16,144 nucleotides of DNA from positions 1-16,144 of the forward strand of contig CADEEU010000034.1 of NCBI GenBank assembly GCA_902826385.1, written 5' to 3'. Of this stretch, positions 1 to 6,700 are shown piece after piece. Position 1 is the stretch's first letter; each line of letters begins with the position of its first letter. The notes beneath the pieces are model-generated. The model was not told where the DNA came from. It was given only the letters and a program-made list of their open reading frames with translations, and did not search any database. Source of the DNA: an uncultured Acidobacteriota bacterium (GTDB taxonomy: Bacteria > Acidobacteriota > Blastocatellia > Pyrinomonadales > Pyrinomonadaceae). The position numbers and the translations under genes were made by a program.

Positions 1-914
1 GACGGATGCCTGATCAGGTCGCGCGGCAGGCCCTGAAACTGTCGGGTCCAGCTAATCCCGCCGTCGGTCGAAACAAAAAAGCCGCTTGCAAAAAAACTTG
101 AGCCCGAAAGAAGCGAGTACTGTGCAACGTACACGCGGTTCGGATCGGTCACATCGACCGCGACCCGCGAGATGGTTCCGGGCGAAGGCAGCGTCGTATT
201 GCTGACGCGGGTCCACGTAACTCCGCCGTTAGTCGATCGCAGTACACCGGTCCCGAGGTAACCACCCGCCGAATCGCCCATTCCCGCATAGACTATCGAA
301 GAATTGCTCGGCGCAAACGCGATCGATCCGACCGCAAGATCGACCTGCGCATCCGACACCGCCTGAAACGAAGTGCCGCCGTCGGACGAACGCCAAATGC
401 CGCCGGTCGCTCCGCCGACCAGCAGAACGTTCGGATCGGTCGGCGAAATGGCGATCGAATTTATTCGCCCGCTCGTGTTGCCCCAGTTGCTCGGAAAGTC
501 CGAAAATGTCGGCCGCGGGCCTATCGCCTTCCAAACCAACGGGCCAGTAGCGGCCGTTCGGCCTGCGTCACGCGGCCTGCGTTCCCAGGCTCGCCTTCGC
601 GCCTCGGCCGGAAAATCGTTGAATGGAAAAATGCGTTGCGAAACGAACCATTCGTTTCTCTGCTCGGCGTTCCCCTCGAACTCTTCGCCCTCTTCGCCCG
701 ACTCGGAAGCAGGCTCTTCCACCGGCGGAGCAACCGAAGCCCACGGCTCGCGCGTAACACGCGTCCGATTAAATAAATGCGTGCGTTCCCAGCTAACGTC
801 CGATTTGCCCGCCTTATCGCGATCCTGAGCAGACAAATCAAAAGACAAAACACACGAAAAAATCCCAAGAACAACAAGACCGACCACCGGCCTCGAAACG
901 AGGAGAGCCTTCAT
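1..914 (-). CDS. Secreted Asp-box (BNR/sortilin-like) beta-propeller protein, 3' end beyond window
   Basis: The reading frame is open from an ATG at 914-912 to the left edge (304 codons), so the C-terminus is missing. The start follows a GAGGT Shine-Dalgarno (SD) match 5-6 bases upstream. Residues 1-29 look like a signal peptide, with a likely cleavage after LSA. Residues 65-80 are an acidic Glu/Ser-rich linker. From residue 128 (VWKAIGPRP) repeated propeller blades appear. They carry Asp-box motifs: RSSDGGTSF near 176, RSTNGGVTW near 226 and VSTDGGISW near 281. Segments of the type SPTDPNVLLVGG and DVTDPNRVYVA are typical of BNR/VPS10-like exo-sialidase-fold repeats. Such secreted propellers are common in Acidobacteriota and similar soil bacteria, often as very large proteins. 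The substrate cannot be told from the N-terminus, and Asp-boxes alone do not prove glycosidase activity. No partner gene is adjacent within the window. Confidence 0.85.
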   Translation of the reverse strand, partial: MKALLVSRPVVGLVVLGIFSCVLSFDLSAQDRDKAGKSDVSWERTHLFNRTRVTREPWASVAPPVEEPASESGEEGEEFEGNAEQRNEWFVSQRIFPFNDFPAEARRRAWERRPRDAGRTAATGPLVWKAIGPRPTFSDFPSNWGNTSGRINSIAISPTDPNVLLVGGATGGIWRSSDGGTSFQAVSDAQVDLAVGSIAFAPSNSSIVYAGMGDSAGGYLGTGVLRSTNGGVTWTRVSNTTLPSPGTISRVAVDVTDPNRVYVAQYSLLSGSSFFASGFFVSTDGGISWTRQFQGLPRDLIRHP

Positions 915-1059
915 AATTACCTCACAAGTCAGGATAATAAGTTCCCTACTGTCAAAATTCTCAATGCGCGGTTTTAATTTGTTCCGGAAAGGGAGGAACA
1001 AAAAGATTTGATAAAAATGTTACCACAAAAATAGTTTGGACACCGACAATTTTTGCTCA
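915..1059. other. AT-rich upstream region of the propeller gene
   Basis: No gene is seen here. A perfect minus-strand TTGACA lies at 955-950, but no acceptable -10 box sits 16-18 bases downstream of it. A TATTAT at 939-934 has no good -35. A promoter for the propeller gene is expected here but I cannot place it with confidence. Confidence 0.4.
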
Positions 1060-1270
1060 GTGCCCAAGCCGCCGCCACACCAGTTCGTCCATTTGACGGT
1101 TCTCGTCCCTGAAAGGGACAAATTCAATAGCGTAGGGTGAAAACCCTACGAACGCCGCCGCGCAAGCGTGCGTCCCCTTCAGGGACAGGAAGATTTTGAT
1201 GCTCGAATCGTCGGTGTACCCGACGCTACTAAATTTATCCGCTGCGGGAAACGCTGGCATCGCAGTATCG
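1060..1270. repeat. Hairpin-rich non-coding element (REP/MITE-like candidate)
   Basis: About 200 bases carry a run of short perfect or near-perfect hairpins. GTCCCT/AGGGAC is at 1105-1119 (loop GAA). CGTAGGG/CCCTACG is at 1131-1150 (7-bp stem, loop TGAAAA). CGCGC/GTGCG is at 1159-1172. GTCCC/GGGAC is at 1172-1186. CGTCGG/CCGACG is at 1209-1225 (6-bp stem). The first and fourth hairpins carry related arms and could pair with each other. A 67-codon minus-strand frame covers the block, but its codons are forced by the palindromes and I do not regard it as a gene. The arrangement resembles dispersed REP-like or MITE-like elements. Copy number cannot be seen from one window. Confidence 0.5.
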
Positions 1271-1460
1271 AGCTATAATAAAATCGCAGAAAGGAAGCAT
1301 CGCTTTACCGAGTCCATTAATTTAATTCTCTTAGAAAATAATGTCCCATCTATAAAATACTTGACAATATATGATACACTATTTGGGCCGTCCTTTTTCG
1401 GTTAGAGGACTTGATCTTTGTAAATTTTCTTACAGGCCGATTTTGGAGACATTTTGCGGT
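1271..1460. other. AT-rich spacer with no recognisable gene
   Basis: Low-GC sequence compared with its surroundings. It contains isolated promoter-like hexamers (TTGACA at 1361-1366, TATAAA at 1351-1356, TATGAT at 1370-1375), but none forms a correctly spaced -35/-10 pair. The short frames here do not resemble any protein I know. Confidence 0.4.
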
Positions 1461-1583
1461 CTTGTCCCGCTTGGGAGGTGCTTGTCCCGCTTGAGAAATC
1501 AATGTGAGGAAAGTAAGTTATTGTTCTTAAAATACTTAGGCCTTCGGGAAGGCAAAAGTTTTTTCAAAATGCAGCGGGACAAG
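1461..1583. repeat. Direct and inverted copies of CTTGTCCCGCT around a hairpin
   Basis: CTTGTCCCGCTTG occurs twice as an exact 13-bp direct repeat (1461-1473 and 1481-1493). An exact 11-bp inverted copy, AGCGGGACAAG, lies at 1573-1583. The arms could form a long stem enclosing the hairpin at 1540-1553. The function is unknown. Confidence 0.5.
1540..1566 (+). terminator. Orphan intrinsic-terminator-like hairpin
   Basis: GCCTTC at 1540-1545 pairs with GAAGGC at 1548-1553. AAAA, G and a run of six T follow on the plus strand. No plus-strand gene lies upstream, so it would end either a short untranslated transcript or nothing. Confidence 0.4.
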
Positions 1584-1798
1584 CGATTAGAGTAGTAAAT
1601 ACAACAGGTTAGCGGCGAAATCGAGATGGGACAGATCGTGACATATCGGGACTTATGTCGCGAACGGGGCCATTTAAGGCTAGTCACAAATTGGGGATAT
1701 TTCCGCAAATCCGTTGCAGGAAACAGGTTACGCGCCAGATCGGGATTTGGACGTAACCCCAACTCGGGACAAACCTGAAAGGGGAGCAAATCGGGATG
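1584..1798. repeat. Region with scattered degenerate cgggac/t motifs
   Basis: Related octamers occur at 1625-1632 (GATGGGAC), 1645-1652 (ATCGGGAC), 1739-1746 (ATCGGGAT), 1763-1770 (CTCGGGAC) and 1790-1797 (ATCGGGAT). Spacing is irregular, roughly 20-27 bases where copies are adjacent. No open frame resembling a known protein covers the block. It may be a decayed tandem repeat or a remnant of a mobile element, and it lies just downstream of the dipeptidase gene. Confidence 0.35.
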
Positions 1799-3091
1799 CT
1801 AGTTGGTTTTAGGCGGTGCTAATTTCTTCAAGCTTCCCTGCCCGCTGACTTGGCGGTTGCCGGCGACGCGTTCGGCTTGAGCCAAGGCGCGGAGGAAGTT
1901 TTCGCCGAGAACCTTGCGGACTTCCTGCTCGGTATAGCCGCGGCGGAGCATTTCGTAGGTGACTAGCGGCAGGTCTTCGACGCCTTTCATCGGGGTCGGG
2001 AGAACATCGACGCCGTCGAAGTCGGAGCCCAGGCCCGCGTGGTCGATGCCGGCGACCGTTTTGATGTGGTCGATGTGATCGACGATGCGTTTGTAGTCGG
2101 TAACGTAAACCGGATTCGCGGCCATCAGCTCGGTTTCGGCTTGAACAAAACCGGGCTGGTCGTCCTTGAACCTTTCGCGAAGGGCGGCGATCTGGTCACG
2201 CAACTTCGCAGAACGCTCGGTCGCCTCGCGGCGAGTGCGTTCGTCGAGGAACGACGGATAGAACACGACCATGATCACACCGCCGTTCTGCGGAAGCCGC
2301 TTGAGAATCGCGTCGGGTACGTTGCGGGTATGATCGTTAACGCCGCGGGCACCGGAGTGAGAAGCGATCAGCGGTGCTTTCGTGATATCGAGCGCGTCGC
2401 TCATCACCTTTTCGGAAACGTGCGAGATGTCAACGAGCATGCCGAGACGGTTCATCTCGGCGACGACCTCTTTGCCGAATTCGGAAAGGCCGTTGTTCTT
2501 CGGCTGGTCGCCATGCGCATCGGCCCAATCGTGCGAGACGTTATGCGTCAGCGTCATGTACCGAACACCGAGGCGGTAAAAATTTCGAAGGGCATAAAGC
2601 GAATTTTCGATTGCGTATCCGCCCTCGATGCCCATCAGCAGACAGATCTTGTCCTGCTTTTTGGCCCGGCGTATCTCGGCGGCAGTCGTACAGGTAATGA
2701 GGTCTTCGTGCCGCTCGGCTTCGCGGTTGGTCGCGTCGATCAGGTCCATCGCCCGCCGCATCGCACCGCCGCTCCGCAGCGTAGAACCGGACACGTATAT
2801 GGACATGAACTCGCCCGTCATTCCGCCTTTTTTGAGACGTGCGATGTCGGTATGCAATGCCTCGCCACTCGGCTGCCTGCGGTTGGTCGAATCTTCCGCA
2901 AGGTTGAAATCCATATCGACCATCGGCCCCGTGATGTCGTTATGCCCATCGACGATTATCGCCTTTTTATGGACCTTCAACGCCCGGGCCCACAACGCCG
3001 GATCGGCATCCGCCGGCATGGTCTGGGCCGAAAGGTGTATGGACAAAAACAATGACGCAAGAAGCGCAAAACCGAATACTGTTGTCTTCAT
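1799..3091 (-). CDS. Secreted membrane-dipeptidase-family (M19, renal-type) metallopeptidase
   Basis: A 430-residue zinc dipeptidase of peptidase family M19, which hydrolyses dipeptides, including some with a D-residue. Residues 1-22 form a signal peptide (hydrophobic core, then LSAQ), so it acts outside the cytoplasm. The metal-site residues of the family are visible: H50 and D52 in VDGHND, E156 in GIEGG, H224 in DISH and H245 in IASHSGAR. R249 and D357 (GLGSDFDG) complete the active site. Length matches secreted bacterial M19 enzymes, so it looks intact and functional. The ATG at 3091 has no clear SD sequence. It is probably transcribed alone: upstream a frameshifted small gene ends at 3258, and downstream lies the repeat-rich gap. 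Together with the S9D-like peptidase and amino-acid permease further right, it fits a role in peptide scavenging. Natural substrates cannot be assigned. Confidence 0.95.
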   Translation of the reverse strand: MKTTVFGFALLASLFLSIHLSAQTMPADADPALWARALKVHKKAIIVDGHNDITGPMVDMDFNLAEDSTNRRQPSGEALHTDIARLKKGGMTGEFMSIYVSGSTLRSGGAMRRAMDLIDATNREAERHEDLITCTTAAEIRRAKKQDKICLLMGIEGGYAIENSLYALRNFYRLGVRYMTLTHNVSHDWADAHGDQPKNNGLSEFGKEVVAEMNRLGMLVDISHVSEKVMSDALDITKAPLIASHSGARGVNDHTRNVPDAILKRLPQNGGVIMVVFYPSFLDERTRREATERSAKLRDQIAALRERFKDDQPGFVQAETELMAANPVYVTDYKRIVDHIDHIKTVAGIDHAGLGSDFDGVDVLPTPMKGVEDLPLVTYEMLRRGYTEQEVRKVLGENFLRALAQAERVAGNRQVSGQGSLKKLAPPKTN

Positions 3092-3218
3092 ATAGGTGGA
3101 TGAAGGAGAGTTTTTGTCAGTTTAGCGGTTTTCGTCGGGTTTGGCGAGAATCGGGAATATCCAATCGTAGTAACAGCGTGTGTGGAAAGGGTAGAACTTA
3201 ACGTCGGAAAAACAGCGT

Positions 3219-3236
3219 GCGGGGAGGAGAACCCGC
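3219..3236 (-). terminator. Weak hairpin after the small secreted-protein gene
   Basis: GCGGG at 3219-3223 pairs with CCCGC at 3232-3236 across an 8-base loop. On the minus strand the stem is followed after about six bases by TTTTT. It lies 22 bases past the stop at 3258, so it may end that transcript. The stem is short. Confidence 0.35.
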
Positions 3237-3257
3237 GATTGGTGAGCATGATTGCGG

Positions 3258-3597
3258 TTACGGGCGACGGATGGGGTAATCCTGCCTATCGTGTTTCTGG
3301 CGATAAATGTGCCAGCTTGATTGGCTCAGTTCGTACTGCAGGCGGGCGCGTTCGCGACCCGAAAGTCCGTCGCCGGAGTTTCGAAAGCGTCGCTCCATCC
3401 GCTCGATCTGATACTGCTCGCGACAGCCGGGCTGTCTCACGGGCCGTTAATTCGCCCGACCTTACGCCCTGAGCAATGCGTTGGCGCTGGTTCTGCTGGC
3501 GATCATTTATGTTGGATTTCCGTTGCGCCGTCACGTCGACAGACATTACGATCATCAGGGCAAAAACCCCGAGGGCCGAATACAAGATTGTTCTCAT
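3258..3597 (-). pseudogene. Small secreted protein, frameshifted near 3423
   Basis: The start is well supported: ATG at 3597 with a perfect AAGGAG six bases upstream. The N-terminus is a signal peptide (through VTAQ, about residue 25), followed by NDRQQNQRQRIAQGVRSGEL and TARETARL. The matching C-terminal half, RMERRFRNSGDGLSGRERAR and then HIYRQKHDRQDY, is found one frame over and ends at the TAA at 3260-3258. Both halves match, in order, a widespread family of small exported bacterial proteins with RQxNQ, SGxLTxRE and IYRQKHD signatures; function unknown. Joining them needs removal of one base, or gain of two, at about 3423-3420 (after CTG, before CGCGAG). As it stands, the first frame reads on to 3286 with an unrelated Arg/Pro-rich tail (103 aa). 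This could be a real decay event, a sequencing error or, less likely, recoding. Confidence 0.7.
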
Positions 3598-3603
3598 CTG
3601 TTA

Positions 3604-3609
3604 CTCCTT
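3604..3609 (-). promoter_or_regulatory. Strong ribosome binding site of the small secreted-protein gene
   Basis: AAGGAG on the minus strand, six bases before the ATG at 3597. It shows that the minus strand is the coding strand here, so the opposite-strand upstream extension of the cyclic-di-GMP gene through 3481-3597 is not real. Confidence 0.7.
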
Positions 3610-3627
3610 ATGTTTTCTATTTGTATC

Positions 3628-3639
3628 TTGCCCGGGCAA
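3628..3639. promoter_or_regulatory. 12-bp perfect palindrome, possible operator
   Basis: TTGCCCGGGCAA is fully self-complementary. It lies about 30 bases upstream of the small secreted-protein start and about 110 bases before the sigma-54-like promoter of the divergent cyclic-di-GMP gene. It could be a dimeric regulator site for either gene. A single copy cannot prove this. Confidence 0.35.
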
Positions 3640-3717
3640 ATATTAAGACGACCGATGCTTTTCAATAGCCGACAAATTGCACGAAAAGCTGAACGAAGGC
3701 CAAACTTGTTAGGAAAA

Positions 3718-6700
3718 ATGAGTGCCGTCCCAAATTGGTACAGAAGTTGCCAAGCCAATTGCGAGCGCCGATCGTCTTGGCTTCCAGCCGATTCGTTAAA
3801 CATTCTAGATAATACACTTGCGGCGACAGTCCAGCTTAGTTCTAAATCTCAGATTTCGCATAGTTTGTCAGCGTTTGTGACAAAAAGCGTCATTCCTGCG
3901 TCCGTTTCGCGTGTTCCTAAAAAGATCGAAAGGGGCATCATTATTTCAAACGACACACTTAAACGCCTGAATCCTGAGGAATCACCGGATGAAAACATGT
4001 TCCGAGGGTTTATCGAGAACCTTCCGGTTCTGTTTTATGCTGTTTCGCCCAATCCGCCTTTTAAGCCGTACTACGTCAGCCCGGCTTTCGAGCGATTCGG
4101 CTACCCGCTGGAAATGTGGTGTACGGACACGGATATCTGGAGTAAAGTCATTCACCCTGATGACCAAGGTCGCGTCTTTACTCAAACCGATGCCTCAACC
4201 TGGTCGGGTGAAGTAGTCGACTACGAATACCGGATAGTCGATGCGTCCGGCAATGTTCACTGGGTTCGGGACCGGGGCTGTATCGTCCGCGGAAACGATA
4301 ACGCAGTTCTTGGTCGCGAAGGCGTAATACTTGAAATTACAGACCACAAACTTGCGGAGGAAGCACTCCGGATTAGCGAAGAGCGCTATCGAAATCTTTT
4401 TGAGAATGCCAACGACATCATTTATGTCCACGATCTAAGGGGCAATTATATATCGATGAACGCCGCCGCCGAGCGGATATTCGGATACACGCGCGAAGAA
4501 GCTCTCAATCTGAACATGGCGGAGACGGTTGTGCCCGAGCAGCTTGAACTCGCCCGTGAAAAATTAGCGAAAAAGCTAGCTGGATCGACTACGCAAACAT
4601 CGTATGAACTGGATTGCCTTAGAAAAGACGGCTCTATCGTTACGGTCGAGATAAACAGTTCTGTAATCCAAAAAAACGGCGTACCGATAGCCGTCCAGGG
4701 CATCGCCCGCGATGTGACTGAGCGAAAACTTGCCGCGGAAGCTCTTCGTGAAAGCGAAAACAAATATCGCGACCTCTACGAGAATGCAAACGATCTGCTC
4801 TATACGCATGACCTGCGGGGAAACTTCACGTCACTGAATCACGCCGGAGAGATCGTTATCGGCTACACGCGCGAAGAAGCTCTTTCAATGAACATTTCTC
4901 AGCTTGTGGCACCGGACTCGCTCGGGATTATCCGCCGTCTAGCCGCCGGAAAATTATCAGATAATTTTCCTAAAACCTATGAGATTGACATCATCGCAAA
5001 GGACGGCCGTGTCGTTTCGCTGGAACTAAGTACCAGCTTGATCTACGAAAAGGGCGTTGCGGTCGCGGTGCAGGGCATCGGGCGCGACGTTACGGAAAAG
5101 CGCAGACAGAGTGACGCGCTTAAAGCGAGTGAACAGCGGTATCGGCAGTTAGGAGAAGGCATATTTCACCAAGTGTGGACGGCCGAACCCGACGGCAGGG
5201 TCGATTACATAAACGGCCGCATGCTCGAATATTTCAATTTTTCTAAGACGGACCTTTTGAACACGGAGTGGCAGAACGTAATCCATCCGGACGATCTGGA
5301 GGAGTGTATTCGCCGCTGGTCACGATGTAAAAAGTCCGGCGAGTTTTACGAAATGGAGCTCCGCCTAAAAAGGCATGACGGCGAGTATAGGTGGCACAAA
5401 GCGCGGGCGACCGCGGGCCGCGATGAGAGTGGCTGCATCACGAAATGGTTCGGGACCAACACGGACATCGACGAGCAAAAACAAAGTCAGGAGAAGCTCA
5501 ACTATTACGCCCGGCACGATGCACTGACCGATCTTCCGAACCGGGCTGAATTCATGAACCACCTTCGCATGGCCGTCGAGCGGACGCGTGCAAATTCTAT
5601 GATGCGTTTTGCGGTGCTGTTCCTGGATCTTGATCGCTTTAAGGTAATAAACGACAGTCTCGGACACGTCGTCGGCGACGAGCTTCTCAGGCAAATTGCC
5701 GAGCGGCTGAGCAATCAGGTTAGGCCCGGCGACGTAGTCGCACGGCTGGGCGGAGACGAGTTTACTGTGCTTTTAAATCGCACGGGCATCGTATCCGACG
5801 TCGTCCTCGTCGCCGAACGCGTTCAGCAGAATCTAGCCAAACCGTTTCAGCTCGGCACATCCGAGAGGTTTCCCTCGCCCATCAACGGCATCATTGTCTC
5901 GGACGAAATCATACGCGAACCTGAAGACTTTCTTCGCGACGCCGACGCCGCCATGTATCGTGCGAAAGAAGCCGGCAAGGCGAATTACGAGATCTTCGAT
6001 CGCGACATGCATGCCCATAACCTAAACCTGCTCGAACTGGAAACCGACCTTCGTCGGGCGATCGAGAGAGAGGAGTTCGAGCTCCATTATCAACCGATCG
6101 TGGATTTGTCAGAGGGAAAAGTATGTGAGTTCGAGGCCCTTCTGAGATGGCAGCATCCCCGGCACGGACTTGTCGGCCCTGACGATTTCGTCGGCGCCGC
6201 TGAAGAAAGCGGACTTATCATCCCGATCGGCAATTGGGTCATCGCAAACGCCTGCCGTCAGCTTTCCGAATGGCAGTTACAATGTCGAGACAAACTGTCG
6301 GTCAGTGTCAATCTTTCGGCAAAACAGTTAATGCATCCGTCGCTTGTCGAACACGTCGAGCTAGTGCTGGAAGAAACCGGCCTAACAGCCGGCCAGCTAA
6401 AACTTGAGGTGACCGAGAGTATGGTTATGGAGCACAGCGAACGATCGATGAGCGTGCTGTCCGACCTTTCCGGACTAGGCGTTTCGCTTTCTACCGACGA
6501 TTTCGGGACGGGTTATTCTAGTTTAAGCTATCTTCAGCGATTCCCTTTCGACAGGTTAAAGATCGACCGTTCGTTTATCGATCAAATGGGCAGCGACAAG
6601 AAAAGTGCTGCTATCGTGAAAACGATTCTGATGCTCGGAGAAAATCTGGGAATCGAGGTCGTTGCGGAAGGTATCGAAACCGAAGAGCAGTTAGAGTCAC

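Noticed and set aside
521..877. Short minus-strand frames at 229-534 and 521-877, and the plus-strand frame 373-828
   Set aside because: They overlap the better-supported secreted propeller frame (914 to 1), which has a signal peptide and Asp-box repeats.
1057..1260. 67-codon minus-strand frame over the hairpin block
   Set aside because: Its sequence is dictated by the palindromes, it has no SD, and no protein family is recognised. I treat the block as a structured repeat.
1361..1389. TTGACA at 1361-1366 as a plus-strand promoter
   Set aside because: No -10-like hexamer lies at 16-18 bases, where the sequence is GC-rich (tttgggccg).
1441..1460. Second sigma-54-like site (TTGGAGACATTTTGC)
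   Set aside because: GG and GC are separated by nine bases rather than the required ten, and no gene follows.
1499..1789. 96-codon minus-strand frame and the 74-codon plus-strand frame 1371-1595
   Set aside because: Neither has an SD or a recognisable domain, and both are built largely from the repeated gtcccg-type motif.
2039..3055. Long plus-strand open frame (338 codons) opposite the dipeptidase gene
   Set aside because: It is antisense to a gene with every M19 metal-site residue in place. Its translation has no recognisable motifs and arises from the skewed codon positions of the real gene.
3481..3717. Upstream extension of the PAS-GGDEF-EAL frame from a TTG at 3481
   Set aside because: It runs antisense through the small secreted-protein gene and its strong SD, and the residues match no domain.
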